From: DASQDN01 sp963833675
Lineage (GTDB): Bacteria > Acidobacteriota > Terriglobia > Bryobacterales > Bryobacteraceae
Assembly (NCBI GenBank): GCA_963833675.1
Contig: CAWHYW010000031.1
Location: 128,966-192,965, forward strand
Direction of reading: 5' to 3'
Length of the DNA: 64,000 bases
In this document: positions 36,000 to 45,866 of the stretch, one piece after another
Position numbering within the stretch: position 1 is the first letter of the stretch
How the letters are laid out: every line of letters starts with the position of its first letter
The notes under the pieces: generated by a model
Databases searched by the model: none
Told to the model about the DNA's origin: nothing
The model's input: the letters and a program-made list of their open reading frames with translations, nothing else
Program-made: the position numbers and the translations under genes

Positions 36000-38952
36000 G
36001 GTGCTCCTCCACGGCGTTTGCCGGCTGCAATTCCGGATTTGGATTGCGCAGCTTCGCCAGATAAGTTGTACGAGGTTTCGTGTTTAATTCCGCGAGCATT
36101 GCGTAGTTTCGGGGCGATTGCTTCAGTTTCGCGATCCGGCTCTCCAGGTCATTCACGTTCCCGAAGGTAATACACTCGGCCGGGCACGCCTGCGCGCAAG
36201 CCGGTGTGACTTCGCCGTCCTTCAGCCAGCGCCGGTTCTCGGTTCTGGCCTGAATCTTGGCATTCTGGATTCGCTGCACGCAGTACGTACATTTCTCCAT
36301 GACACCGCGCATTCGGACCGTCACCTCGGGGTTGTAGACCATCTTGGTGACTTCCGCTTCGTTCAGGTGCCAATTCAGGAAGTTGAAGCGGCGGACCTTA
36401 TAAGGACAGTTGTTCGAACAGTACCGCGTTCCAACGCAGCGGTTGTATACCATATCGTTCAAGCCCTCGGGGCTATGAACGGTTGCTGCAACCGGGCAGA
36501 CATTCTCGCACGGCGCAGTTTCGCACTGCATACACGTGATGGGCGCGGTGACGGCTTGGGGCTCCTCGACGGAACCCGTGTAGTAGCGGTCCAGGCGAAT
36601 CCAGTGCATTTCGCGCCCGCGAGCCACCTGCTCCTTGCCGACAACGCCGATGTTGTTTTCAGCCACGCATGCGATCATGCAGGCGTTGCAACCAATGCAG
36701 GCATTGAGATCGATCGCCATCGCCCACTGCTGGCCTCTCGAGTAATCGTAGTCGCCGTAGAGAGAACGAAGCGGCGGATGCTCCACCATCTCGTTCGCGA
36801 AATTCGGCTCTTTTTTGAACTCCTCGATGGTCGCTTCGCGGACAATCGGACGCGATACGTCGCTTTGGAAGCCGATCAGTTTCGGCTCCTCCTGGTAATC
36901 GAACTCCTGGGTGCGCGCGAGCGGGTAGGTGCGTCCTGTCTTGGTTACGTTGAATCCGGTTCCGAAACCGAAGGAATCGGAGGTCCGGATCTTATAGGCA
37001 TTAAAGCCTGTCCCTTCGCCGACATGGCCAACTTTCGTGCGCCCGTAGCCGACGGGGATGACGATCGTATCATCCGCTTGGCCGGGCTGAACCATCACGG
37101 GTCCTTCAACCTTGCGACCGTTACGCTCGATCGAAATCACATCGCCTAACCCGACGCCGAGCTTCTTCGCGGTAGCAGGGCTGAGCAGGGCGGCGTTGTC
37201 CCACGTCAATTTCGTGATCGGGTCCGGCGCTTCCTGCAGCCAGGCGTTGTTGACGAAGCGGCCGTCGAATACGGACCAACTGGGGACGAAAAGCACTTCA
37301 AAGCCGCTCGCGGCCGGTGGGGATGCAACGCTGGTATGAAAGGTCGGGGCTGTTGTTCCGGTATTTGCCGCAGCCGGCAGGATGCCATCGTGCAGCGCTT
37401 TTTTCCAGGCGGCTTCACCACCGGAGAGGGTAGGGAGCCAATAATTGCGCACGATATCGTACGCCTTTTGATCTTTATATCCCGTGATCGCTGCGACCAG
37501 TTCCGCTGGACTCTTGCCATCGTGGATCGGCTGAATCGTAGGCTGCTGGATGCTCGCGGTTCCGTCGGGAGCGGTGGCGTCCCCCCAGCTTTCGAGGAAG
37601 TGCGCAGCCGGTATGACCCACTTCGAGGCGGCGGCGGTCTCATCGACGTCCTGCGCGAGGTAAATCGTGTTGGCCACCTTCTTAAGGCTGGCTTCGAATT
37701 CGAGATCGGCAGGGGCTGTGAATGCCGGATTCCACGCCATAATGACGAGCGTGTTTACCTGGCCATTCGCCATCTCGCCCGCGAGTTCCTTCAATGCGTC
37801 GATCTGCGGCCTGGTCTGTTCTGACGCTGTCTTCAGATAAGTGACCACAGGCCCGACGTTTCCGAGCGCCTGGTTGAGCTGATGGACTATTTGATGAACG
37901 GCGGCCGGCTGCCGGGGACCCGTCACGACCACCGATTTCCCACGATTCGCCAACAGATCCTTTGCAATCGCGGCGATTGCTTTATCTGCGCTGCCCTGGC
38001 CGACCACTTTCAAGGGGTTCGATTGGGATTGAATCGCGCTCAACAAGGCCGAGGCATATGCGCCGACTTCCGAGCTTTTGATCCGATATCGATGATCGGC
38101 GGCGGCCCCTGTGACCGTGAATTGCGGCTCGATCGTGTACAGCCGGTTCATCACCGGCGAGTCTTCGTTTGTGATTTTCCGGCCGCGGACGAATTCCTTT
38201 ACGGCCAAAACGCTGGTGTCGTCGAGTCCAAGGAAGTCGCTGTCTAACGCGACGACGACAGCAGCCTTGTCGAAAGCAATTCGAGGTATGACCGGCTGGG
38301 CGGTCGCATTGGTCTGAATGGCGGAATATTCGATCCACTTCGCAGCGGGGAAGCGCGTTAAGGCATGCCTTTTGACAGCTGCGAAGGAAGGTGAGTTCAG
38401 CGGCTCACTCAGAAATCTGAGGCCGGCGCCGTTGCCGAACGAACCTTGCAGGTTCTGGATATGACCGGCAAACGCATTCCAATCTGAATTCTTCCCCTCG
38501 TTGAGCACGACACCGGCCCGGTTCGGGTCGTATAAGGAAAGTACGGAAGCCTGATGATATCCGCGGGTGCCTCCGAGACTCCACCGATGGCTGGGATTGC
38601 CCTCGATCTTAGTCGGGCGGCCCTCATTGGTTTCCGCGGTGAGACCGACGGCGGTCCCGCCGAGCGACATTACGGTGTTGTAGTAGAGGGGCTTTCCATG
38701 GATGAAGTTTTCGACACCCTTCGAGAAGGGAAGTATGTGCTCAACCGGACGGCGGCAGGCGGTCAGCCCTCCGAGCGCAAACGATGCACCCATCAACTTC
38801 AGAATGTTGCGCCGCGACGGCTCATCGTGCATTTCTGCCGCTTCTCCGGGGAATTCGCGATTCAGCCAATCCTGGAACTCGGGAGCTTGGTAGACCTGGT
38901 CGAGGCTGCGCCAATACTTCTTGCCGGTCAGCTTTTTTGTGATCTGGATCAT
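35992..38952 (-). CDS. actB: Alternative complex III subunit B (molybdopterin-like and Fe-S fusion)
   Basis: 986 residues from the ATG at 38952. This start overlaps the actA stop as ATGA and is preferred over the in-frame start six codons earlier. A Tat motif (SRRNILKLMGASFALGGL) lies near residue 46. The large middle region resembles molybdopterin oxidoreductases but has no Mo-ligand motif that I can see, as is normal for ActB. The C-terminal 230 residues carry four cysteine clusters: CIGCNACMIAC, CMQCETAPCENVCP, CVGTRYCSNNCPYK and CTYCVQRIQ with CAQACP. These bind Fe-S centres that pass electrons from quinol to the hemes of ActA and ActE. It is exported folded. Intact. Confidence 0.94.
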   Translation of the reverse strand: MIQITKKLTGKKYWRSLDQVYQAPEFQDWLNREFPGEAAEMHDEPSRRNILKLMGASFALGGLTACRRPVEHILPFSKGVENFIHGKPLYYNTVMSLGGTAVGLTAETNEGRPTKIEGNPSHRWSLGGTRGYHQASVLSLYDPNRAGVVLNEGKNSDWNAFAGHIQNLQGSFGNGAGLRFLSEPLNSPSFAAVKRHALTRFPAAKWIEYSAIQTNATAQPVIPRIAFDKAAVVVALDSDFLGLDDTSVLAVKEFVRGRKITNEDSPVMNRLYTIEPQFTVTGAAADHRYRIKSSEVGAYASALLSAIQSQSNPLKVVGQGSADKAIAAIAKDLLANRGKSVVVTGPRQPAAVHQIVHQLNQALGNVGPVVTYLKTASEQTRPQIDALKELAGEMANGQVNTLVIMAWNPAFTAPADLEFEASLKKVANTIYLAQDVDETAAASKWVIPAAHFLESWGDATAPDGTASIQQPTIQPIHDGKSPAELVAAITGYKDQKAYDIVRNYWLPTLSGGEAAWKKALHDGILPAAANTGTTAPTFHTSVASPPAASGFEVLFVPSWSVFDGRFVNNAWLQEAPDPITKLTWDNAALLSPATAKKLGVGLGDVISIERNGRKVEGPVMVQPGQADDTIVIPVGYGRTKVGHVGEGTGFNAYKIRTSDSFGFGTGFNVTKTGRTYPLARTQEFDYQEEPKLIGFQSDVSRPIVREATIEEFKKEPNFANEMVEHPPLRSLYGDYDYSRGQQWAMAIDLNACIGCNACMIACVAENNIGVVGKEQVARGREMHWIRLDRYYTGSVEEPQAVTAPITCMQCETAPCENVCPVAATVHSPEGLNDMVYNRCVGTRYCSNNCPYKVRRFNFLNWHLNEAEVTKMVYNPEVTVRMRGVMEKCTYCVQRIQNAKIQARTENRRWLKDGEVTPACAQACPAECITFGNVNDLESRIAKLKQSPRNYAMLAELNTKPRTTYLAKLRNPNPELQPANAVEEHRG

Positions 38953-39596
38953 CGATGACAACCTGAGCAATTCTGCGGAGGATTGATACCGCGCTCCTGG
39001 ATGATTTCACGCCCGATGGCGGCCGGATCCCGATCCGGTTTCCAGGCGAGATTCGTCACCTGCTCCACCGGACGGAGGTTCGGCGCAGGATTTCGGTGGC
39101 AATCAAGGCAGAAGGCCATGTTCAGCGGCTCCATCTGCTTTACCTCAACCATCTGGTCGATTCGTCCGTGGCAACTCACACAACTAACGCCGACAGTAAC
39201 GTGCGCCTGATGGTTGAAAAATACGTAGTCAGGCAACCTGTGTACTCGCACCCACTCGATCGGCTTCCCGGTATTGAAGCTGTCACGAACCTTCTCGAGG
39301 CGGGGGCTTTGCGGCTTCACTCGCGTGTGGCAGTTCATGCAGACTTCCGTCTGAGGCACTGCGGCGTGGCTGGACTTATTCGCGGTGTAGTGGCAGTAAT
39401 AACAATCCATGCCGAGATCGCCTGCATGCAGCTTGTGGCTGTACGGCACTGGTTGTACCGGCGTGTAGCCGGTCATAATAACCGCTGGATAACCGATATA
39501 CATTGCCACGGCGCCCCCGCCAAGTGCGAGGAGACCCAGAACACCGGCCCCGATTCTTACGTACTTATCAGTCGATTTCGGAAAGATGAGCGCCAT
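38949..39596 (-). CDS. actA: Alternative complex III subunit A, pentaheme cytochrome c
   Basis: 215 residues. One N-terminal anchor (IGAGVLGLLALGGGAVAMYI) is followed by five heme motifs: CYYCH, CMNCH, CVSCH, CLDCH and CSGCH. Distal-ligand blocks PVPYSHKLHAG and DYVFFNHQAH match ActA. It is the first gene of the twelve-gene respiratory cluster. No good Shine-Dalgarno precedes the ATG, whose upstream sequence is AT-rich. Electrons from the ActB Fe-S clusters run through this chain of hemes on the periplasmic face. Confidence 0.94.
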   Translation of the reverse strand: MALIFPKSTDKYVRIGAGVLGLLALGGGAVAMYIGYPAVIMTGYTPVQPVPYSHKLHAGDLGMDCYYCHYTANKSSHAAVPQTEVCMNCHTRVKPQSPRLEKVRDSFNTGKPIEWVRVHRLPDYVFFNHQAHVTVGVSCVSCHGRIDQMVEVKQMEPLNMAFCLDCHRNPAPNLRPVEQVTNLAWKPDRDPAAIGREIIQERGINPPQNCSGCHR

Positions 39597-39657
39597 TTAA
39601 ATTGAGAAGCGATGCGAACGTCCCGAACGGACAAACTTCTAACGTTTCTACCATAGA

Positions 39658-39709
39658 TGGAGAGTTTCTGCAACAACAGCAAGAATTCTCGTTTCGCAAG
39701 AACTCTCCA
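39658..39709 (-). promoter_or_regulatory. Long inverted repeat upstream of actA
   Basis: TGGAGAGTT at 39658-39666 and AACTCTCCA at 39701-39709 are perfect 9-bp inverted arms separated by 34 bases. They lie 62-113 bases upstream of actA in a region without a gene, where the operon promoter must be. A weak TTGCAG/TAGAAA pair with 17-base spacing overlaps the proximal arm. A looping operator or a leader structure is possible. Confidence 0.35.
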
Positions 39710-39832
39710 CAGGATACAACAGGTGTTAGGGTTTGGGATCAGACTCGATAAATGGGGTAGAATTTTCAGTTAAACGAGAGGAGTGGTCGGGCTTATTGGG
39801 AGCTACGCTAGAAGGTCACAGTTTTCGTATAA

Positions 39833-39855
39833 GTAACTCGCACTGAGAGAGTTAC
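39833..39855 (-). terminator. Probable terminator of the lipocalin-like gene
   Basis: On the minus strand GTAACTC, a 9-base loop and GAGTTAC form a 7-bp stem that starts 23 bases after the stop at 39879. It is followed by TTATAC, only a weak U-rich tail. The position after a single gene and before the actA promoter region supports a terminator. Confidence 0.45.
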
Positions 39856-39878
39856 GAGAAGTTCGAGATTGCGGAACG

Positions 39879-40319
39879 TTACTTCTGCGCAGTCGTAGTT
39901 TCTGTTCGCTTGAAATGAAGAGTTTCGGCCTTTCCGGGAGGCTCAATGGGCGTAATTTCCACGCTCATTTTGTCGCCGTCGACGGAAAACTTACGCTTCA
40001 TTACATCCGACCCCTTCGTTTCCATTTGAACGAGAGATGCACCGTTGTACCACATCGAGATTTTCGCGCCTTTGCCGGATTCGGCAACCTGGCATTCCTT
40101 CCCCCGAGTGCTGCACTCAAAATCTGCGGATTTCTGATCGCCTTCGGTATTGGTGAAGTGGGCGACGTCAGTCTTCTGTTCGATCACCCAGGTCACGGGC
40201 TTGCCCGAGGGGTTCTCCATTTGCCACGTGCCGTTCAGTTTTGCTCGATCTTCCGCCTGATCCCCGGCCGCGCCTGCGGAAAATGCCAGTCCGATGGCTG
40301 CAGCCATTACGATCTTCAT
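39879..40319 (-). CDS. Exported lipocalin-like small protein
   Basis: 146 residues. The start at 40319 follows AAGGAG by 6 bases and gives a signal peptide MKIVMAAAIGLAFSAGAAGD; longer forms of the ORF do not. LNGTWQMENPSGKP, a run of beta strands (TWVIEQKTDVAHFTNTEGD, AKISMWYNGASLVQMETKG) and KRKFSVDGDKMSVEITP suggest a lipocalin-type barrel of the kind found in many acidobacterial secreted proteins. One disulfide is possible between the cysteines of ECSTRGKEC. The function is unknown. It is transcribed away from the DUF418 gene. Confidence 0.7.
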   Translation of the reverse strand: MKIVMAAAIGLAFSAGAAGDQAEDRAKLNGTWQMENPSGKPVTWVIEQKTDVAHFTNTEGDQKSADFECSTRGKECQVAESGKGAKISMWYNGASLVQMETKGSDVMKRKFSVDGDKMSVEITPIEPPGKAETLHFKRTETTTAQK

Positions 40320-40487
40320 ACCATCTCCTTTTGTCGCGGATTCTTCCGGCGCAGAAAGATGGCCGCTCTGCGAGGGCATGGCGGCCAGGAGAAGTAATGA
40401 ATAGATCGATCTAGCGCCGACCCGAGGGGGCGGGCGAATCCGCGCACAACCCCGGTTTCCATACAACGACATTCCAGGGAGAAGAAC

Positions 40488-40562
40488 AATCCTGTAAATA
40501 CAGGAGATGGGCCGAATTGTGGCCGAATTGCGGGAATATTTTGGGGGAGTGTTTGATGTATA
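40488..40562 (+). promoter_or_regulatory. Operator-like palindrome and tandem 11-mer upstream of the DUF418 gene
   Basis: TCCTGTA-AA-TACAGGA at 40488-40503 is a perfect 16-base palindrome. Just downstream GGCCGAATTGT at 40508-40518 is followed immediately by GGCCGAATTGC at 40519-40529, two 11-mers on the same helix face. TATACT at 40557-40562 could be a -10 box about 25 bases before the DUF418 start. The arrangement looks like regulator sites over a promoter shared by two divergent genes. Confidence 0.4.
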
Positions 40563-40586
40563 CTTGCGCAAATCGGGGAGGGTGAT

Positions 40587-41920
40587 ATGAACCCCACTGC
40601 AATTTATTCCGCGCCAGTCCGGCTGCGGAACGCATGACGGTACTCGACACTCTGCGCGGGTTTGCCCTGCTGGGCATCCTTTTGATGAACATCGTCGGCA
40701 TGGGCATGTATGTCGCTGCTTACGACAATCCGACGGTCACTGGAGGCGCAACAGGAGCCAATCTGGGAGTCTGGGCTGTCTTGCACGTCCTGGCAGAAGG
40801 GAAAATGCGTTGTCTATTTTCTCTCGTGTTCGGCGCGAGTATCATTCTGCTGACGTCCAGACTTGAGGGGCGTGGGGATGCCGCCGACATTTTCTATCGG
40901 CGCAATTGCTGGTTGATTTTATTTGGCATTGCTCACGCGTATCTGCTCTGGGGTGGGGACATTCTTTATCCATACGCGCTGTGCGCGTTGATTTTGTATC
41001 CGTTCCGCAATATGACGCCGAAGCGACTGCTGATCACGGGGTTTGTCGTTCTTGGTTTAACTTCGCTTGCCTATATCGGGAAAGGGTTCGATGAGCGTGA
41101 CATGCTGCGCAAGGGAGCATCGGCTGAGGTCGCCGAGAAGGCCGGTAAGGTTTTAACTGACGAGCAGAAGGAAGAGTTATACTCCTACACCCAATGGAAG
41201 CGCTTCAATAAGCCGACTCCTGAAATATTGAAGCAAAACACTGAACAATGGCGTGGAAATCCGCTCCAGGTCATCAAGGCTCGTGCCAAATTCGTGGGTT
41301 TCTTCCATAGCCTGCCTTACTATCATCCGCTGAATTGGGATATCTGGAGCATGATGCTGATAGGCATGGGTCTGTTGAAGCTGGGCGTGCTTAGCGGTCC
41401 ACGGCCGTCGGCCACATACGCGAAGATGGCAATGGTCGGATATGGAATCGGGATACCTGTCAACTCGTTCACTGCATGGTTGATCATTCGGAGCAACTTC
41501 GACCCTGTAACGCAGTCATTCACCGGAGTCGCTTATGACATCGGACGTTTGTCAATCACGCTCGGTCATGTCGGTCTGATTCTGCTGCTTTGCAAATCAA
41601 ACACGTTCGGCTGGTTGACTCGCACGCTTGGAGCCGTGGGCCAGATGGCGTTGAGCAACTATATCCTGCAGTCGGTTTTGACTGCCTTCCTGTTTACCGG
41701 GTATGGGCTGAAGATGTATGGACGGCTGGAGCGCTACCAGCTCTACTACGTGGTGGCGGCGATCTGGGCTATCAACATGATTGTCAGCCCGATATGGCTG
41801 CGGCACTTCCGTTTCGGTCCGCTCGAATGGGCATGGCGCTCGCTTACATATTGGAAGCGACAACCGATGCGTGTACGTGTATCCGGCACAACGTCCGTGG
41901 TTGCGGAAGCTACCGCCTGA
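40587..41920 (+). CDS. DUF418 family membrane protein (one frameshift at the N-terminus)
   Basis: Most of the protein reads from an internal ATG at 40634. The family N-terminus lies earlier: ATG at 40587, preceded by GGGGAGGG, gives MNPTAIYSAPV, and restoring one C in the GTCCGG near 40619 yields PVPAAERMTVLDTLRGFALL without a break. The protein has about eight membrane helices. GGDILYPYALCALILYP and the C-terminal half (GAVGQMALSNYILQSVL, YGRLERYQLYYVVAAIWAIN) are DUF418 signatures. DUF418 proteins are inner-membrane proteins of the acyltransferase-like superfamily with unproven function. It is convergent with the Fe-ADH gene. Confidence 0.85.
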
Positions 41921-41929
41921 TCCCGCCGT

Positions 41930-43048
41930 TTATAGCGCTCGATGAAGCGCTTCGTTCAGCTCTTCTTCCGAAAGACGGATCGGATTCGCCTTCATGCTGC
42001 TGGCGTTAGCTGCCTTCTGCGCGATTTCCTCGATATCGGCCGTTGTCATGCCGTAAGCACGCAGGCCGGGAATCTCCAAAGCTGAACACAATCGCGTCAC
42101 CCAAGCGACTGCGTCTTCAGGCGAAGCTTCAGTATTGCCGCACAAGAGCGCTGCAATCTCCGCATAGCGACGCAGAGCCTCGCTATCTGCGGCACCGAGA
42201 CCGCAGCGCCCTGATATTGGCCGCAATCCCATGCGGGAGCAGAGCGGCGCATACGGCTCCATGCGGCGCGTCGAACATTCCGCCGATCGGTGCTGCAAAC
42301 CCATGAACCATGCCCAAGCCGGCGTTTGCCAGAGCTAAACCCCCAAGCAGACTCGCGAAAGCCATATCGGTCCGCGCCTCTCGATCGGAGCCGTCCAGGA
42401 AAGCACGATGCAAGGTTCGCCTTGCGCGGCGAATGCCTTCCAGGCAATACAGGTCCGTCATCGCGTTCGCCCTCAAAGACACGTAGGGCTCGATCAACTG
42501 CGTTAGAGCATCCAGGCCGGTGCTGGCCGTAAGCGAGGGCGGCAATCCAATCGTGAGTTCGGGATCGACTACAGCCAAGCGGGGTAACATCATCGGACTA
42601 CGAAGGCTCGCCTTTACGCCGTGCTCAGGCGAACCGAGGACCGCATTGCGCGTGACTTCCGAACCTGTTCCGGCCGTTGTCGGTAAGGCGATAAAGGGAA
42701 CAGGCTCGGACTCCAGGGCGCGTCCCTTCCCGATCACCTCCAAGTAGTCGAGGGGCTCACCGCTGTTCGGGGCCAGAGCGGCAATTGCTTTTGCAGCATC
42801 GATCACGCTCCCACCGCCAATCCCGACCACCATGTCGCAGTCCGCTCTTCGAAAGGCTTGGACGCCCTCCGCACTAGTTGTACTGTTGGCTCGCCCACGA
42901 CCACGAAGCGAGAGGCGTACCGGTTGAGGGCAGGCGCTCTGCTTCCTGTCACAAGCATCAGCCGGGAGCCAAATTGGTTGAAGGAAAGTTTCTTCGACGA
43001 ACCCCACCCGAATAGGATCCGTTCAGCGGTGGCAAACTCGAACTGCAC
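41930..43048 (-). CDS. Iron-containing alcohol dehydrogenase, frameshifted
   Basis: The GTG start at 43048 immediately follows the stop of the monooxygenase gene and gives MQFEFATAERILFGWGSSKK. Family features are GIGGGSVIDAAKAIAALAPN for NAD(P) binding, FIALPTTAGTGSEVTRNAV, and the metal residues in ASTGLDALTQLIEPYVS and GMVHGFAAPIGGMFDAPHG. The C-terminus ends EEELNEALHRAL. Frame changes near 42,960-42,860 and near 42,185 split it into three. It is typically involved in reduction of aldehydes or maleylacetate; here the substrate is unknown. The total is about 373 residues, a normal size. Confidence 0.85.
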
Positions 43049-43354
43049 CTACCAGCCCTCATCTGCCGGAAAGGTATTCGAATATTTGACGCTGCTGCGT
43101 GGAACGGCCATCATGTCTGCAACCGTATCTCGCCACAGCTGGTAATGACCGGTCTCTTTGTGCTGAGCCGCGGCTTCAGGCGAGCGATACACCTCCACCA
43201 ACACGAAACGTGAGGCATCATCGGTTTGCTGAATCACGTCGAAGCGCGCAACCCCGGGCTCTGACAGGCTGGCTCGCGCGTTCGCAATCGTTGCTTGACG
43301 GAAGGCCTCGACGAATTCCGGTTTCACTTGAACGTGGACATGAATCACAAGCAT
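43049..43354 (-). CDS. Antibiotic biosynthesis monooxygenase (ABM) domain protein
   Basis: 101 residues. HVHVQVKPEFVEAFRQAT, then DVIQQTDDASRFVLVEVYRS and HKETGHYQLWRDTV are the standard single ABM domain, a ferredoxin-like fold. The domain occurs in quinol monooxygenases and in isomerases such as LsrG. It is the first gene of a two-gene unit, its TAG abutting the GTG of the Fe-ADH, so the pair may modify one small aldehyde or quinone. It is divergent from the polysaccharide deacetylase. Intact. Confidence 0.85.
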   Translation of the reverse strand: MLVIHVHVQVKPEFVEAFRQATIANARASLSEPGVARFDVIQQTDDASRFVLVEVYRSPEAAAQHKETGHYQLWRDTVADMMAVPRSSVKYSNTFPADEGW

Positions 43355-43403
43355 GCTTTCAGGATAATCAGTGCGAAAGGTATACACTGGCGGAAGTCCG
43401 CAC

Positions 43404-45056
43404 ATGAACGTCACACGTAGAACTTTCTTCAAACCGGCGCCGCTGCGGTTACACGGGTCGCGGGGATACCAGAGAAGCTGGTAGTGCTCACGTTCGACGA
43501 TGCTGTCGAATCGCATCGCAGCTTCGTTGCGCCTTTTTTGAAGGAACTGGGATTCGGAGCGACCTTCTTCATCACCCATAACTGGATGGATGATCCGGAA
43601 TATTTCATGACCTGGCGTGATGTGGGAGAGATCCATGCGATGGGATTCGAGATCGGCAATCATTCGTGGACCCATGCCGACTTCTCCGTGCCGCGAAACG
43701 CGGCGAGACTGGCGGGCGAACTCGCGCTTGTAGAGAACGAACTGAAGAAAGTAAACGTACCCAAGCCGGTTAGTTTTGCTTACAGCGGCAACTTTTTTGG
43801 TCCTGAAGCATATCGTGTGCTGCGGGAGAGTGGCTACCGCCTGGCTCGCCGAGGCGGATCGCCCGACGTTGAGTATGGGACGTTGCAAATCGGGCCGACA
43901 TTCGATCCGCGCCGCCACGATCCCTTGCTGATTCCGACGACCGGAGATGCCTATCCGAAGTGGACTCTCGACCATTTCGTTCAGGTATGTCGGCGGTTAA
44001 GACCGGACAGCTGTCGTGCTGCAATTCCACGGTGTTCCCGATGTGAAGCATCCGTGGGTACATACGCCTCCCGAGTCTTTCGAGCAGTACATGTCGTTCT
44101 TGAAAGATCACGGATATAACGCCATCGCGCTTCGAGACCTCGAACGATATATCGATTTTGCGAATCCGCCATCCGACCCTCTGCTGCAGACAAGGTATAA
44201 GCGGGCTGAACAGACCTCTGCGTCCTTGCCGGTTGAGCAGGCGGCCACACGCGAGAATTCGAACTTTTGGATAGAGAACATGCTTGGCCCACACCGATAT
44301 ACCGTCGCGGAAGCGGCGCAGGTTTTGGGCTGGAACGATACTCAGGTCTCCGCTGCGGAAAAACCGGTCCCGAAGCCTGGTCCACCTTCCCCGATCGAGG
44401 TGCGCCCATATCCCGGCGGCAGGCCCTTACGCATCGGCTTCCGAGAAGGCGCGATCGATCCTCTACGCGGGACGAAAGCGAGTGTGTTTCTGCCGTGGTC
44501 ACCGAGCGAATACGTCGTTGTGGATTTGCCGGAGGCGATCTTCAGCAATCTTGGCTTGTTATTCCTCGCGCACACTCATATTCCCACCATATGGAATGCT
44601 CAGAACAAAGTAATTGACAATGTCGATTGGGAGCGGCTTCCGAATGGGGGATTGCGGTCCTCGTGGAAGCTTCCGGAGGCCGCCAGCTTCGGAGCATCGG
44701 TTCATCCGGAGCGAGACGAAGTGAAAATGGAACTCTGGCTTCGCAATGAATCCGCCAGCGCATTGACCGGCCTTCGCACACAGATCTGTGTGCTGCTGAA
44801 AGGCGCTTCGAGCTTCAATGCGCAGACGATGGATAACAAGATCTTCGGAAAGACTGCGGCGGCCGTTCAGTCGACCGCCGGAAATCGATGGGTTGTGACT
44901 GAATGGGAGCGTTGTGGCCGGACATGGGGAAACGCTCAGTGTCCCTGCCTCCATTCCGATCCCGTGCTGCCCGACTGTCCTCCCGGCGAGATGGTGAAGG
45001 TTACCGGCCGTCTCTGGTTCGCGGAAGGAAAGCCGCCTGTCAGTCGAGGACTTTGA
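43404..45056 (+). CDS. Polysaccharide deacetylase (NodB-type), exported, frameshifted
   Basis: The ATG at 43404 gives MNVTRRTFFK, a Tat-like start, after which one frame change near 43,430 leads to VAGIPEKLVVLTFDDAVESH. The NodB motifs are TFDD (metal Asp) and NHSWTHADFS (metal His pair). GATFFITHNWMDDPEYF, VSFAYSGNFFGPEAYRVL and LQFHGVPDVKHPWVH also fit. A second frame change lies near 44,005. After the deacetylase domain, at about residue 240, a further 300 residues carry PYPGGRPLRIGFREGAID and a beta-rich module ending in KVTGRLWFAEG, function unknown. It would act on surface or environmental glycans. The 3' end overlaps the convergent secretin-like gene by 17 bases. Confidence 0.8.
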
Positions 45057-45865
45057 GAGAAATCACGACAAAAGTTGCCGTTTCGTCCTCCATGCCGGAT
45101 AGCTTGCCCAGAACAGTCTTCTGACCTTCCTTGAAATCACCGGATGTATTCAAACGCAAGTCCACGAAGTTGTACTGCGTCGAAACAAGTGGATTGGCGT
45201 TCGCTCCTGTGTTCTTGAAAGGATGAGTGGCATACGGAACACGAAAGCCGATCTTCATGAAATCGAAGCGTACGATACCGGCTCGATTCCTTTCGGATCA
45301 CGGCTTCGGGGCGGATTACTAACTCTGCTGTCGTCACTTGTGGAAGATCCGGATCCGAGCTTGGCAGGCGTAATTGTTGGTAAGTTTCCTTGCCCTCCTG
45401 CATCCGGAGGGGGACGATATCCCAAACCTCAATACTCTTGTACGGAGTGGCCGCCCGTAATTGACGAGCAACCGCTTCCATGTCCGCGGGCAGGGCCCCC
45501 GAATCTCCTTGAGCCTTCGTGCTGCATCGCAGGAAGGTCATCGTCATTTCGATGTTGTGGCCGATCGCCGCTTCGCTACCCGGACGGTCAAGCTCCTCCA
45601 CGACGCGTTTCATTTGCGCGATGACTTCCGGCGATGCGTATACGAGAATCGTCCGTAGTTTGTCATCGGCGACATACTTGACTTGGAAGACACTGAGCAT
45701 CTTGGCGAGCCGGTTGAAGGAGTCTCCGCTCAACGTCTTCACGGGAATAATGACAGCTTCTTCAGGCGTTACTTTTGCCTCCGGTTTCGCCTCTGCGGCC
45801 TTTTCCTGGGCGACAAGACCTGTCGCGGTGAGCAGACCCATCAATAGAACCGTTCGCAATCTCAT
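45040..45865 (-). CDS. Secretin N-domain (NolW-like) exported protein, frameshifted
   Basis: The start at 45865 (MRLRTVLLMGLLTATGLVAQ) gives a clean signal peptide; the upstream TTG is not needed. AVIIPVKTLSGDSFNRLAKML and RTILVYASPEVIAQMKRVVEELDRP, quoted here in parts, are the repeated beta-alpha-beta-beta fold of secretin N-domains. No secretin barrel follows, and the total is only about 270 residues. A frame change near 45,260-45,330 precedes the C-terminal FKNTGANANPLVSTQYNFVD. The gene follows the anti-sigma gene with one base between, so it belongs to the sigma operon. The role is unknown. It could be a regulator or periplasmic adaptor. Confidence 0.7.
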
Positions 45866-45866
45866 T

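Noticed and set aside
39658..39709. Intrinsic terminator upstream of actA
   Set aside because: The arms are 34 bases apart and no T-run follows, so it is noted only as a possible regulatory repeat.
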